Source: LMUY01 sp964247705
GTDB taxonomy: Bacteria; Pseudomonadota; Alphaproteobacteria; Acetobacterales; Acetobacteraceae
Assembly (NCBI GenBank): GCA_964247705.1
Contig: CAXTVQ010000001.1
Location: 124,001 to 188,000 of the forward strand
DNA: 64,000 bases
Direction of reading: 5' to 3'
Both the position numbers and the translations under genes were made by a program. The notes beneath the pieces are model-generated. The model did not search any database. It had not been told where the DNA came from and saw only the letters and a program-made list of their open reading frames with translations. This document shows, in pieces, positions 34,282 to 44,359 of this stretch (the stretch's first letter is position 1; every line of letters starts with the position of its first letter).

Positions 34282-35415
34282 GTGTCAGAATTTACCCCCG
34301 ACGATTTTGTCGACCCCGATGCGGATGTCGTCCGCACGACCCCTCTCGACGCCCTGCATCGCCGGCTCGGCGCGCGCATGGCGCCGTTCGCAGGATACGA
34401 CCTGCCGGTGCAATACCCGGCCGGCGTTATGGCCGAGCACACCCAATGCCGCGAGCGCGCCGCCTTGTTCGACGTGTCACATATGGGCCAGATCAGCCTG
34501 CACGGTGCCGACGCCGCTGCGGCGCTCGAAACGCTTGTGCCCGGCGACGTGACCGGCATCAACCCCGGCCGGCAGCGCTACACCCTGTTCCTGGACGAAG
34601 CGGGCGGCATTCTCGATGATCTAATGGTCGCCAACCATGGCGACCGTCTTTTGTTGATCGTGAACGCCAGCCGCAAGCACGCGGACGCGCAGCACCTCGC
34701 CACCCGTATCCCCCAGATCACTGCCGAACGGCATCATGACCGAGCGTTGCTGGCGCTTCAGGGTCCAGCCGCAGTGACAGTGATAGCCCGTTTCAGCCCT
34801 GAAGCTGCGGCGCTGCCGTTCATGGGCGTGGCTCAACTCGCTATTGCCGGCATCCCTGTCTGGATTAGCCGTTCTGGTTACACGGGGGAGGACGGCTACG
34901 AGATCTCTGTCACGGACATGGACGCCGAAGCGCTGGCGGAGAAGCTGTTGGCTGAACCCGAAGTGGGTCCGGCCGGGCTCGGCGCGCGGGACAGCCTGCG
35001 GCTCGAGGCCGGGCTCTGCCTGTATGGCAACGACATCGACGAACTGACCACGCCGGTTGAGGCCAACCTCGCCTGGACGGTCGCCAAGCGCCGGCGCGAG
35101 GCGAAGGATTTCCCCGGCGCAATCGCGGTCTGCGACCAGCTTGCTCACGGCCCGACCCGGCTGCGCGTCGGCATCCGCCCGGACGGCCGTGCCCCGGCCC
35201 GTGCCGACACGGCCATCGCGGCCGAGGATGGCACCGGTGCCGGCAATGTCACGTCAGGCGGCTTCGGACCTACCGCGGGCGGCCCGGTCGCCATGGGTTA
35301 CGTCCGCCGTGACCTCGCCGCAGAGGGCACCCCGCTCAATCTGCTGGTCCGCGGGAAGCAGCTTCCTGCCCGCGTCGCGGCGCTCCCGTTCGTCCCCCAT
35401 CGCTACGTCCGTTAA
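34282..35415 (+). CDS. gcvT: Glycine cleavage system T protein (aminomethyltransferase)
   Basis: 377 residues. Transfers the methylene group from lipoylated GcvH to tetrahydrofolate and releases ammonia. Seen: the N-terminal TTPLDALHRRLGARMAPFAG, YPAGVMAEHTQCRERAALFDVSHMGQ (residues ~70-95), RSGYTGEDGYEI, and ARDSLRLEAGLCLYGNDID with the catalytic Asp region. The start is GTG at 34282 with GGAG five bases upstream; the open frame back to 34216 begins inside the riboswitch and is rejected. First gene of gcvT-gcvH-gcvP. Confidence 0.96.
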   Translation: MSEFTPDDFVDPDADVVRTTPLDALHRRLGARMAPFAGYDLPVQYPAGVMAEHTQCRERAALFDVSHMGQISLHGADAAAALETLVPGDVTGINPGRQRYTLFLDEAGGILDDLMVANHGDRLLLIVNASRKHADAQHLATRIPQITAERHHDRALLALQGPAAVTVIARFSPEAAALPFMGVAQLAIAGIPVWISRSGYTGEDGYEISVTDMDAEALAEKLLAEPEVGPAGLGARDSLRLEAGLCLYGNDIDELTTPVEANLAWTVAKRRREAKDFPGAIAVCDQLAHGPTRLRVGIRPDGRAPARADTAIAAEDGTGAGNVTSGGFGPTAGGPVAMGYVRRDLAAEGTPLNLLVRGKQLPARVAALPFVPHRYVR

Positions 35416-35428
35416 GGAAGGCTTCACC

Positions 35429-35800
35429 ATGATCCGATACACCAAGGACCACGAATGGGTCCGCTTGGACGGTACGGTCGCGACTGTCGGCATCACCACC
35501 CACGCACAGGATGCATTGGGGGATCTTGTGTTCGTCGAGTTGCCGGAACCCGGCCGTGAGGTCACCGAAGCCGAAGCCGTCGCGGTGGTCGAGTCGGTGA
35601 AGGCCGCCAGTGACGTCTACGCCCCGCTCGCCGGCCGCGTGACGGAGACCAATGCCGCCCTTGCCGAGGATCCGGCACTCGCCAACCGTGACCCGGCAGG
35701 TGAAGGCTGGTTCTTCAAGCTCGAACTGGCGGACACCGGCGCATTCGATCACTTGCTGGATCAAGATGCCTACGACAAGCTCGTGGCGGAGGCGGCATGA
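35429..35800 (+). CDS. gcvH: Glycine cleavage system H protein
   Basis: 123 residues, the lipoyl carrier that shuttles the aminomethyl group between GcvP, GcvT and dihydrolipoyl dehydrogenase. The lipoylated Lys lies in VVESVKAASDVYAP, and the N-terminal RYTKDHEWVRLDG and the C-terminal GEGWFFKLEL are standard. A ribosome site (AAGGAAGG) precedes ATG 35429. The stop overlaps the gcvP start. Confidence 0.97.
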   Translation: MIRYTKDHEWVRLDGTVATVGITTHAQDALGDLVFVELPEPGREVTEAEAVAVVESVKAASDVYAPLAGRVTETNAALAEDPALANRDPAGEGWFFKLELADTGAFDHLLDQDAYDKLVAEAA

Positions 35801-38661
35801 TGGACGTCGTCGCCGAGCTGTCCGCGCTGGACGAGAGCTTCGTCCCCCGCCATGTCGCCCCCGCTGAAGCCGACATCGCCACCATGCTGCGCGCCGTCGG
35901 CGCAGAGAGCCTGGAGGCACTTGCCGCCCAGACCGTGCCCGGCGACATCCGCATCGCGCCAATGACGGGGCTGCCGGACGCGATCGGGGAAATCCCCGTG
36001 ATCGAGGAACTGCGCCAGCTCGCCGCACAGAACCAGCGCATGCGCTCGCTGATCGGCCAGGGCTATCACGGCACCTTCACGCCCCCGGTGATCCGCCGCA
36101 ACGTGCTGGAGAATCCCGGCTGGTATACCGCCTACACGCCCTATCAGGCCGAACTCGCCCAGGGCCGGCTGGAGGCGTTGCTGAACTTCCAGACCATGGT
36201 CTGCGACCTCACGGGCATGCCGATCGCCAACGCCTCCTTGTTGGATGAGGCGACCGCGGCCGCCGAGGCTGTGGCGATGGCGCACGCCGCCTCCCGCACC
36301 AAGACCAACACGATCGCCGTTTGCACCGATCTGCACCCGCAAACCGCCGCCGTGCTGCAGACCCGAGCGCATCCGCTCGGCTGGATGCTGCGAGCCTTCG
36401 CCCCCGGCGACACCGCGGCAATCGGCGCGGCGCAGCCCTTCGCCGTCGTGCTGCAGTATCCGGGCACGTCCGGCGCCCTACGGGACCTGCATGCCGAGAT
36501 TGCCGCCGCGCACGAGGCCGGCGCACTCGCCATCGTTTGCGCCGACCTGCTGAGCCTGGTGCTGCTGACGCCGCCGGGTCAAATGGGGGCGGACGTGGTC
36601 GTCGGCTCGTCGCAGCGCTTCGGCGTCCCGGTCGGCTTCGGCGGACCGCACGCGGCGTTTTTCGCGACCCAGGACAAGTTCAAGCGCAGCATGCCCGGGC
36701 GCCTGGTCGGCGTGTCGCAGGATGCCGCCGGCGCGCCTGCCATGCGCCTGGCCTTGCAGACTCGCGAGCAGCATATCCGCCGCGAGAAGGCCACCAGCAA
36801 CATCTGCACCGCGCAGGTGCTGCTGGCGGTGATGGCCGGGATGTATGCCGTCTGGCACGGCCCCGAGGGGCTGACCCGCATTGCGCGCCGCACCAATCTG
36901 CAGGCCCGCGCGCTCGCTGACGTCGCGACCCGCGCCGGCTTCACGCTTCGGCACGAGGACTTCTTCGACACGGTGGCGATGGACGTGCCGGATGCGGACG
37001 CAGTGTTGGCTCGCGCCGTCGCTGCCGGCTTCAATTTTCGCCGGCTGGACGCCACCGGCATCGCCATCGCACTGGACGAGACGGTTACGGCCGAAGAAAT
37101 CGCTACGCTGGCGGGTGTGCTCGGTGCGGATCTACGCGGCGCCCCCGCCTCGATCCCCGCCGCCCTGCTCCGCACCGGCCCCGTGCTGCCCCAGGCGGTG
37201 TTTGGCGCCCACCGGTCCGAGCACGAAATGCTGCGATACCTGAAGCGGCTCGAGGACCGGGATGTGGCGCTGAACCGCTCCATGATCCCGCTCGGCTCCT
37301 GCACCATGAAGTTGAACGCGACGGCCGAGATGGTGCCGATCACGCTGCCCGGCTTCTCGGACATCCACCCGTTCGCGCCTTCCGAGCAGACGGCGGGCTA
37401 CGCGACCATGATCGAGCGCCTGGCCGGCTGGCTCGCCGCGGCCACCGGGTTCGCGGCGGTGTCGCTGCAGCCGAACGCAGGGTCCCAGGGCGAGTACGCC
37501 GGCTTGCTCGCTATCCGCGCCTATCACGAGGCACGGGGCGAAGGCGCGCGGGATATCTGCCTCATTCCCTCCAGCGCACACGGCACTAACCCGGCTAGCG
37601 CAGTGATGGCCGGCTTGCGCGTGGTCGTCGTCGGCTGCGACCGGGACGGCAACGTGGACGTGGCCGACCTGCGCACCAAGGCCGAGCAGCACGCCGACCG
37701 GTTGGCCGCGCTGATGGTGACCTACCCCTCCACCCACGGCGTGTTCGAGGGCGAGATCCGCGCAATCTGCGCCACGATTCACGAGCATGGCGGCCAGGTC
37801 TACATGGATGGCGCCAACATGAACGCGCAGTTGGGCCTTACCAGCCCGGCCGCGATCGGCGCGGACGTATGCCACCTCAACCTGCACAAGACGTTCTGCA
37901 TCCCGCATGGCGGCGGTGGCCCCGGCGTGGGCCCGATCGGTGTTGCCGCGCACCTGGCGCCGCATCTGCCGAACCACCCGGCGCGCCCGGACGCAGGCCC
38001 TGCTACCGGCTACGGCCCGGTCAGTGCGGCGCCGTTCGGCTCGGCGCTGATCCTGCCGATCTCCTACGCCTATATCCGCATGATGGGCGCCGCCGGGCTC
38101 ACCCGCGCGTCCGAGGTCGCCATCCTGAACGCCAACTACATGGCCGCCCGGCTGCGCGACGCCTACCCGGTGCTGTACACGGGCCAAGGCGGCCGTGTGG
38201 CGCACGAGTGCATCATCGACTGCCGCGGCTTCCAGGCGGAAGCGGGCGTGATGGTGGAGGATATTGCCAAGCGCTTGCAGGATTACGGCTTCCACGCGCC
38301 GACGATGAGCTGGCCGGTCGCGGGCACGCTGATGATCGAGCCGACCGAGAGCGAGCCGAAAGCCGAACTGGACCGGTTTTGTGAAGCGATGCTCGCGATC
38401 CGTGCCGAGATCGCCGTGATCGGCGAGGGCCGTGCGGACCGTGCCGACAACCCCCTCAAGAACGCACCGCACACGGCCTCCGAAGTGATGGCCGAGACCT
38501 GGCAGCACAGCTACACGCGCACCCAAGCCGCCTTCCCGTTGCCGTGGGTGCGCGCCAATAAATACTGGCCCCCGGTTAAGCGCGTGGACAACGTCTATGG
38601 CGACCGCAACCTCGTGTGCACCTGCGCGCCGCTGGACGCCTACGCCATCGCGGCTGAGTAG
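35797..38661 (+). CDS. gcvP: Glycine dehydrogenase (aminomethyl-transferring), P protein
   Basis: 954 residues, single-chain P protein that decarboxylates glycine using pyridoxal phosphate. The PLP-lysine is in HLNLHKTFCIPHGGGGPG near residue 700. GYHGTFTPPVIRRNVLENPGW, GSCTMKLNATAEM and SLQPNAGSQGEYAGL are typical of full-length homodimeric P proteins. It overlaps gcvH as ATGA. The lpd gene for the L protein is not in the window. Confidence 0.98.
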   Translation: MMDVVAELSALDESFVPRHVAPAEADIATMLRAVGAESLEALAAQTVPGDIRIAPMTGLPDAIGEIPVIEELRQLAAQNQRMRSLIGQGYHGTFTPPVIRRNVLENPGWYTAYTPYQAELAQGRLEALLNFQTMVCDLTGMPIANASLLDEATAAAEAVAMAHAASRTKTNTIAVCTDLHPQTAAVLQTRAHPLGWMLRAFAPGDTAAIGAAQPFAVVLQYPGTSGALRDLHAEIAAAHEAGALAIVCADLLSLVLLTPPGQMGADVVVGSSQRFGVPVGFGGPHAAFFATQDKFKRSMPGRLVGVSQDAAGAPAMRLALQTREQHIRREKATSNICTAQVLLAVMAGMYAVWHGPEGLTRIARRTNLQARALADVATRAGFTLRHEDFFDTVAMDVPDADAVLARAVAAGFNFRRLDATGIAIALDETVTAEEIATLAGVLGADLRGAPASIPAALLRTGPVLPQAVFGAHRSEHEMLRYLKRLEDRDVALNRSMIPLGSCTMKLNATAEMVPITLPGFSDIHPFAPSEQTAGYATMIERLAGWLAAATGFAAVSLQPNAGSQGEYAGLLAIRAYHEARGEGARDICLIPSSAHGTNPASAVMAGLRVVVVGCDRDGNVDVADLRTKAEQHADRLAALMVTYPSTHGVFEGEIRAICATIHEHGGQVYMDGANMNAQLGLTSPAAIGADVCHLNLHKTFCIPHGGGGPGVGPIGVAAHLAPHLPNHPARPDAGPATGYGPVSAAPFGSALILPISYAYIRMMGAAGLTRASEVAILNANYMAARLRDAYPVLYTGQGGRVAHECIIDCRGFQAEAGVMVEDIAKRLQDYGFHAPTMSWPVAGTLMIEPTESEPKAELDRFCEAMLAIRAEIAVIGEGRADRADNPLKNAPHTASEVMAETWQHSYTRTQAAFPLPWVRANKYWPPVKRVDNVYGDRNLVCTCAPLDAYAIAAE

Positions 38662-38670
38662 CTTCGGCCG

Positions 38671-39519
38671 ATGGCGGCGCAAAGCAGCGGCCGATCCCAT
38701 ATCGGCGGCATGGAGGATGACGCGCGACTACAGGATTTCATCGCCGGCCATCGGCGGCTATTTGTGTTGACTGGGGCCGGGTGCAGCACAAACTCGGGCA
38801 TCCCGGACTACCGCGACGCGGACGGCAAGTGGAAGCGGCCGCAGCCGGTCACGTATCAGGCGTTCATGGGCAGCTTGGCCACGCGGCAGCGCTACTGGGC
38901 CCGGAGTCTGATCGGCTGGCGCGTCTTTGGCCAAGTGCAGCCGAACCCGGCCCACCATGCGCTCGCTCGACTGGAGCAGTTGCAGAAGAGCGAAATCCTG
39001 CTCACGCAGAATGTGGACCGCCTGCATCAGGCCGCTGGGAGTCGCCACGTGATCGACCTGCACGGGCGGCTGGACGTGGTGCGCTGCATGGAGTGTGCCG
39101 CCACCCAGCCGCGGCAGGCGTTGCAGGAGGAGTTGATCCGGCGCAATCCGTCCTGGTCGGCCCTTGATGCAGCCGAGGCGCCGGACGGTGATGCGGACCT
39201 CGAAACCGCAGAGTTCGCCTCATTCGCCGTCCCGCCTTGCGCCAAATGCGGCGGCATCTTGAAGCCGGATGTCGTCTTCTTCGGCGAGAATGTGCCGAAG
39301 GCGTGCGTGGAGGCTGCCTTCAGTGCATTGGAACGGGCCGATGCGATGCTGATCGTTGGGTCGTCTTTGATGGTGTATTCCGGCTTCCGCTTCGTTCAAG
39401 CGGCTGCACGCGGCGGCAAACCGATCGCCGCGGTCAATCTCGGACGCACGCGGGCGGATGAATTGCTGTCGCTGAAAGTCGAACGGCCATGTGCCGAGGC
39501 GCTGGGATTTCTGCTTTAG
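38671..39519 (+). CDS. Sir2 family NAD-dependent protein deacetylase
   Basis: 282 residues. NAD-binding GAGCSTNSGIPDYRD, QNVDRLHQAAG, catalytic His in DLHGRLDVVRC, zinc Cys pairs CMEC and CAKC, and GGILKPDVVFFGENVP are all present. The insert between the Cys pairs is long (about 50 residues), as in class II (SIRT4-like) sirtuins, to which GIPDYRDADGKW also points. The start could be 38671 or the ATG at 38710; neither has a strong ribosome site. It follows gcvP by 9 bases and could be on the same transcript. Confidence 0.93.
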   Translation: MAAQSSGRSHIGGMEDDARLQDFIAGHRRLFVLTGAGCSTNSGIPDYRDADGKWKRPQPVTYQAFMGSLATRQRYWARSLIGWRVFGQVQPNPAHHALARLEQLQKSEILLTQNVDRLHQAAGSRHVIDLHGRLDVVRCMECAATQPRQALQEELIRRNPSWSALDAAEAPDGDADLETAEFASFAVPPCAKCGGILKPDVVFFGENVPKACVEAAFSALERADAMLIVGSSLMVYSGFRFVQAAARGGKPIAAVNLGRTRADELLSLKVERPCAEALGFLL

Positions 39520-39568
39520 TATCTTGGGCTCTTGAGGGGAGGGTTCACTGCCAAATCGTGTGCATGTG

Positions 39569-39609
39569 GTCCCCTCCCCCGGCCCCCTCCCACAAGGGGA
39601 AGGGGAGAC
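39569..39609. terminator. G/C-rich inverted repeat between convergent genes
   Basis: GTCCCCTCCCCC... and ...GGGGAAGGGGAGAC arms separated by a GGCCCC-rich loop, between the sirtuin stop and the convergent dehydrogenase stop. It could terminate transcription from both sides. Similar C/G-block hairpins are common intergenic repeats in GC-rich proteobacteria. Confidence 0.5.
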
Positions 39610-39612
39610 GAG

Positions 39613-41046
39613 TCAGAGTCCGGCTTGCGTTACAAACTTCGTTGACAGGTAAGCCTCGAGCCCTTCAACGCCGCCCTCAGACCCGTAACCGCTGTCCTTA
39701 ACTCCGCCGAATGGCGTCTCCGGCAGTGCCAGTCCGTGGTGGTTGATCGACATCATGCCGCTCTCGACATCAGCTGCGACCTTCGCCGCCGTGTGTGCAC
39801 TGCTGGTGTAGGCATAGGCCGCCAGGCCATAGGCCAGCCGATTCGCCTCAGCGACCGCTTCCTCCATGTCGCGAAACGGCCGCATCAGTGCCAGCGGGCC
39901 GAACGGCTCCTCATTCATCGCACGGGCATCCGTGGGCACGCCGGTCATCACCGTCGGCTGGAAGAAATTGCCCTTGTTACCGATGCGCGCGCCACCCGTC
40001 CGCACCTCGCCACCGTGCTGCACGGCGTCGGCGATGAAACCTTCCATCGCCTGCACCCGGCGATCGTTTGCGAGCGGGCCCATCGTGGACCCCTTCTCCA
40101 GCCCGTCACCGACTTTCACCGCCTCGGCCGCCTTGGTGAAACGCTCGACGAACTCGTCATACACCTTCTCCTGCACGAGGAAGCGCGTGGGTGCGATGCA
40201 AACCTGGCCAGCGTTGCGGAATTTATTGGCCGCCAGCACCTTCGTAGCAACCTCGAGGTTCGCGTCGTTAAAGATGATCGCCGGCGCGTGCCCGCCCAGT
40301 TCCATCGTCACGCGCTTCATGTGCTCGCCGGCCATGGCGGCGAGGTGCTTGCCCACCGCCGTTGACCCGGTAAAGCTTATTTTGCGGATAGTCGGATGCG
40401 GGATAAGGTAGGAGCTGATGTCCGACGGTACGCCATAGACCAGGTTCACCACGCCGTTCGGGATCCCGGCGTCGACGAAGGCGCGGCAAAGTTCGGCAAC
40501 GCTGGCCGGCGTCTCCTCGGGGCCCTTCACGATGATCGAGCACCCGGCGGCGATGGCGGCGGCAATCTTCTTCACCGCTTGGTTGATCGGGAAGTTCCAT
40601 GGCGTGAACGCCGCGACCACCCCCACCGGCTCGCGCAGCGACATCTGATACACACCAGGCTGGCGCGCCGGGATTACCCGGCCGTAGGATCGCCGGCCTT
40701 CTTCGGCCATCCACTCGATGTTCTCAGGGGCGATCGACGTCTCACCCTTGGCCTCGATGAACGGCTTGCCCTGCTCCATCACCATCAAGGTGGCGATGTG
40801 ATCGATCCGTTCGCGGATCAGGTCGGCCGCCTTGCGCATGATCTTGGACCGCTCGAGCGGCGAGGTTCGGCGCCAGACGTCGAACCCGCGGGCGGCGGCG
40901 GCAAGCGCGCGGTCCAGGTCGGCCCGCTCGGCGTGCGCCACGGTGCCGATCTGCTCGCCAGTCGCCGGGTTGAGCACGGGAAGAGTTTTACCAGCCTCGG
41001 AAGGGCCCCAAGCGCCGTCGATCAGCAGGTGTGTGTCGTTGTACAT
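39613..41046 (-). CDS. Succinate-semialdehyde dehydrogenase-type aldehyde dehydrogenase
   Basis: 477 residues, NAD(P)-dependent. Catalytic Glu in TMELGGHAPAII, catalytic Cys in RNAGQVCIAPTRFLVQ, cofactor loop FTGSTAVGKHL, and C-terminal NEEPFGPLALMRPF and ETPFGGVKDSGYGSEGG are all present. It is closest by eye to GabD-type enzymes that oxidise succinate semialdehyde to succinate; other short-chain semialdehydes are possible. It stands 113 bases downstream of the aldehyde oxidoreductase operon, with a small hairpin (GTGGAG-CTCCG-CTCCAC, near 41071) between them. Confidence 0.92.
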   Translation of the reverse strand: MYNDTHLLIDGAWGPSEAGKTLPVLNPATGEQIGTVAHAERADLDRALAAAARGFDVWRRTSPLERSKIMRKAADLIRERIDHIATLMVMEQGKPFIEAKGETSIAPENIEWMAEEGRRSYGRVIPARQPGVYQMSLREPVGVVAAFTPWNFPINQAVKKIAAAIAAGCSIIVKGPEETPASVAELCRAFVDAGIPNGVVNLVYGVPSDISSYLIPHPTIRKISFTGSTAVGKHLAAMAGEHMKRVTMELGGHAPAIIFNDANLEVATKVLAANKFRNAGQVCIAPTRFLVQEKVYDEFVERFTKAAEAVKVGDGLEKGSTMGPLANDRRVQAMEGFIADAVQHGGEVRTGGARIGNKGNFFQPTVMTGVPTDARAMNEEPFGPLALMRPFRDMEEAVAEANRLAYGLAAYAYTSSAHTAAKVAADVESGMMSINHHGLALPETPFGGVKDSGYGSEGGVEGLEAYLSTKFVTQAGL

Positions 41047-41159
41047 AGCTTAAACCCTCGCTCTCGTTTTGTGGAGCTCCGCTCCACGCCGACACTCGTT
41101 ATATACAGGTGAAAAGGACGACTGTCCCTTCCCCGGGGTAACGGATAGTAGCCTCCGCC

Positions 41160-43364
41160 CTAAGCCAGCACATCCTCGAGCCGGATGGGTAGATCCCGCA
41201 CCCGCACCCCTGTCGCATGATACACCGCGTTGGCAATCGCCGCCGCCACGCCCACCATCGGCAACTCACCGATACCCTTGAGCCCGACCGGGTTGGCGTT
41301 CTGATCGTTCCCGCCCTCCAGCAAGGTGGCCGAGATCACCGGAATGTCCGCATTGACCGGCAATATATACTCGGACACGTTGGCGTTCACGATCCGGCCG
41401 GTCGCCTCGTCCACCAACGTCTCCTCCAGCAGCGCCATACCGACGCCAAACGTCATGCCGCCGATAAGCTGGCTATGCGCCGTCTTGGCATTGAGCACCC
41501 GCCCGCCGTCGAACACACCCACCAGTTTGCTGACCCGGATCTCGCCCAGCATCGGGTCTACCCGGACTTCCGCAAACTGCGCACCGAACGAATGCAGCGA
41601 GTGCGTTTTCTTCCCTTTTTCCTTGGGCGGACCCTTCGCGTCACCCACGACATCGATGCTGTCCACATTGCGCCGGGCCAGCATCTCGCCAACCGTCATG
41701 CGGCCTTGCGGGCCGACCACGGCGCCGTCCTGCAGGCGGCAGTCAGCCGCATTGGCGCCTGGCCAGTTCGCGTCCGAGATCGCCATCGCCACGGCATGAT
41801 CCCGCGCCTGCTGGCACGCGGCGAGCACAGCCGAGCCCACACTGGCCGCCGTCTGCGACCCACCAGAACCAGGGGCCGGCGGGAAACGCGTATCGCCCAG
41901 TTCGAACCGCACGCGCTCGATCGGCAAGCCCAGTGCGTCGGCGGCAAGCTGCGCCATGACGGTGTAGGTTCCGGTGCCGATATCCTGCGTGCCGGACTGC
42001 AGCACCGCGTCGCCGCTCGCCATCAAGCGGACGCGTACGTTCGCCGGGCTCTGGTTGATTGGATACGTGGCCGTCGCCATCCCCATGCCGACCAGATAGC
42101 GCCCGTCCCTCATGGACCGAGGCGCCGGCGTACGGCGGTCCCAGCCGAATGTGGCCGCACCCTGGGCATAACACTCGCGCAACCGCTTGGAGGAGAATGG
42201 CAACCCCTCCCCTTGGTCCGTGTCGGCGTAGTTCTTCAGCCGCAACGCAATCGGGTCGATTTGCAGTTCGGCTGCGATCTCGTCCAACGCCGATTCCAGC
42301 GCAAACACGCCGGACGCCTCGCCGGGTGCGCGCATGTAGGTGGGCAGCCCTTGGTTCACCGCCACCAACCGGTGGGTGATCGAGACGTTCGGACAGGCGT
42401 ACAGCATCTCGGTTGCCAGCGCGACCGGCTCCACGAACTCCCCCAGCGCAGGCATGGACATCTGGCTGATGCCGTCATGCCGCATCGACTGCAGCGTGCC
42501 ATCCGGCTCTACACCGAACGCCAGTTTCTGCACCGTCGCTGGCCGGAAGCCGTTGGACGTGTACATTTGCGCGCGGGACATGACGAGCTTCACCGGGCGA
42601 TCGACAATCTTCGCCGCCATGGCCGCGAGCGTCGCAGGCGGCCACGTGCTTCCTTTGCAGCCGAAGCCACCCCCCAGGAACGGGCAGATTACCCGCACAT
42701 CCGACTTGTCGATGCCGAACAAGCCGGCAAGCGTCTGCTGTGCCCCGCCGACACCCTGCGTCGCCGTCCACACTGTCAACCGGTCGCCGTCCCACGCCGC
42801 GATCGTGGCGTGCGGTTCCATAGGATTGTGATGCTCGACCGGTGTGGTGTATGTCGCTTCGAACCGGATGGGAGCAGCGTCGAATGCGCCGGCCGTGTTG
42901 CCGCGGGCACTGTCTGGCGGGCGCTGGCCGTTGCGAAAATTCTTCGGCACGTACGCCTGGTCGAGCGCGCTCTGCATCGTGGTCTGCGCCTCGGCTTCCT
43001 TGTAGCGCACCTTGACCTCAGCCGCAGCGGCCTGGGCGCGCTCCAGCGTATCGGCGACGACAACGGCCACGTGCTGGCCGTTGTAGACAATGCCATTATC
43101 CTGCAGCAGCGGAACCGCGACGCTCTGCGGCGAGCCACCCTGCTGCTTCAGCTTCAGGGCGTTATCCGGTGTGATGATGGCCAGCACGCCAGGCATGTTC
43201 TGCGCGGTGCTCAATTCGAACCCGGCAACCTGTCCGGCGGCGATCGTGCTCTGCACCAGCACGGCGTGCACCACGGACGGAATGGGGAACTCCGCAGCAT
43301 AGTGCGCCGCTCCGGTGACTTTCTGCCGGCCATCCTTACGGTCGATTGGCTGCCCCGTGATCAT
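41160..43364 (-). CDS. Aldehyde oxidoreductase molybdenum-binding subunit (PaoC-like)
   Basis: 734 residues, xanthine-oxidase family large subunit of the periplasmic aldehyde oxidoreductase type. Start MITGQPIDRKDGRQKVTGAAHYAAE at 43364. Molybdopterin-contact segments are ATQGVGGAQQTLAGLFG, FLGGGFGCKG, MRAPGEASGVFALES and the QDIGTGTYTVMAQLAADALG region; the catalytic Glu is in LKGIGELPMVG near the C-terminus. It has no signal peptide of its own, as expected if it is exported with the Tat-carrying subunit. Third gene of the operon, 11 bases after the FAD subunit. Requires a molybdopterin cytosine dinucleotide insertion factor not present here. Confidence 0.93.
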   Translation of the reverse strand: MITGQPIDRKDGRQKVTGAAHYAAEFPIPSVVHAVLVQSTIAAGQVAGFELSTAQNMPGVLAIITPDNALKLKQQGGSPQSVAVPLLQDNGIVYNGQHVAVVVADTLERAQAAAAEVKVRYKEAEAQTTMQSALDQAYVPKNFRNGQRPPDSARGNTAGAFDAAPIRFEATYTTPVEHHNPMEPHATIAAWDGDRLTVWTATQGVGGAQQTLAGLFGIDKSDVRVICPFLGGGFGCKGSTWPPATLAAMAAKIVDRPVKLVMSRAQMYTSNGFRPATVQKLAFGVEPDGTLQSMRHDGISQMSMPALGEFVEPVALATEMLYACPNVSITHRLVAVNQGLPTYMRAPGEASGVFALESALDEIAAELQIDPIALRLKNYADTDQGEGLPFSSKRLRECYAQGAATFGWDRRTPAPRSMRDGRYLVGMGMATATYPINQSPANVRVRLMASGDAVLQSGTQDIGTGTYTVMAQLAADALGLPIERVRFELGDTRFPPAPGSGGSQTAASVGSAVLAACQQARDHAVAMAISDANWPGANAADCRLQDGAVVGPQGRMTVGEMLARRNVDSIDVVGDAKGPPKEKGKKTHSLHSFGAQFAEVRVDPMLGEIRVSKLVGVFDGGRVLNAKTAHSQLIGGMTFGVGMALLEETLVDEATGRIVNANVSEYILPVNADIPVISATLLEGGNDQNANPVGLKGIGELPMVGVAAAIANAVYHATGVRVRDLPIRLEDVLA

Positions 43365-43375
43365 TCTAGGCCTCC

Positions 43376-44356
43376 CTACGCCGCCGCCAACTGAAGGCCA
43401 CGCAGCACCGTGCGCTGCATCAGCTTGACCTTGAACGCATTGTCCTTGGTCGGCGTCGTACCCTGCCCGGCCAGCGCCGCGGCTGCTTCGAACTGCTCCT
43501 CGGTGGCCGGCTTGCCATGCAACGCCGCCTCCACCTGGGCCAGCCGCCATGGCTGAGGCGCCACTCCGCCACACGCGATGCGGACTTCGCGTACCGTGCC
43601 ATTGTCGACGTCGAGCGCCACGGCGGCCGAGACAACGGCGAATTCGAATGTCGCGCGGTCACGCACCTTCACGTAGCGCGACTTGCGAGCGGAACCGCTG
43701 GATGGAACGGTAATGCTGGTGATGATCTCACCTGGAATAAGATTTGTCTCAATCTCCGGCGTGGTGCCCGGAAGGCGGTAAAATTCGCTCAGCGGCACGG
43801 TTCGCGTGCCACCACTCGGCGCTTGCAGCACGACGGAGGCGTCCATCGCTGCCAGGGCTACCGGCATGTCCGACGGATGCGTGGCGATGCAGTGGTCGCT
43901 GACGCCGGCTACTCCAAGATGCCGGCTTTCGCCATCTATGGCGGGACAACCGGACCCGGGAATGCGCTTGTTGCAAGCAAAGCCAGTGTCGCGGAAATAG
44001 CCGCACCGGGTGCGTTGCAACAGGTTGCCGCCCATGGTGCCCATATTGCGGATCTGTGGCGAAGCAGACAGAAGCAGCGCTTCGCTGATCGCAGGCCAGC
44101 CATTGCGTACGTCGGGATGGTTGGCCACGTCTACCATGCGAGCCAGTGCTCCCAAATGGAGTGCGCCGTCCGAGTCCACCGTGATAGTAGCGGGCAACAC
44201 GCCGTCCAAGTCGATCAAGCGGCTTGGCTGCTCGACGTTGTCCTTGCCTAACTGCAGAAGGTCAGTACCACCGGCGATATACTTGGCGCCATCCTTCGGC
44301 CCAGCGGCCAACGCCGAATCCAGGTCGCGCGGGCGCTCGATGCTGAAAGCCTGCAT
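43376..44356 (-). CDS. Aldehyde oxidoreductase FAD-binding subunit (PaoB-like)
   Basis: 326 residues. The FAD domain has the KYIAGGTDLLQLGKDN loop and GGNLLQRTRCGYFRD. The Cys set RCGYFRDTGFACNKRIPGSGC plus one further Cys (SDHCIATHPSD) is the extra 4Fe-4S cluster insert that defines PaoB and 4-hydroxybenzoyl-CoA-reductase-type medium subunits. The C-terminal CO-dehydrogenase flavoprotein domain is complete. It starts 3 bases after the stop of the 2Fe-2S subunit. Confidence 0.94.
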   Translation of the reverse strand: MQAFSIERPRDLDSALAAGPKDGAKYIAGGTDLLQLGKDNVEQPSRLIDLDGVLPATITVDSDGALHLGALARMVDVANHPDVRNGWPAISEALLLSASPQIRNMGTMGGNLLQRTRCGYFRDTGFACNKRIPGSGCPAIDGESRHLGVAGVSDHCIATHPSDMPVALAAMDASVVLQAPSGGTRTVPLSEFYRLPGTTPEIETNLIPGEIITSITVPSSGSARKSRYVKVRDRATFEFAVVSAAVALDVDNGTVREVRIACGGVAPQPWRLAQVEAALHGKPATEEQFEAAAALAGQGTTPTKDNAFKVKLMQRTVLRGLQLAAA

Positions 44357-44359
44357 GGC

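Noticed and set aside
41217..43394. A 725-codon plus-strand frame opposite the molybdenum subunit gene
   Set aside because: Composition is typical of antisense shadow and the minus-strand gene has all molybdoenzyme motifs.
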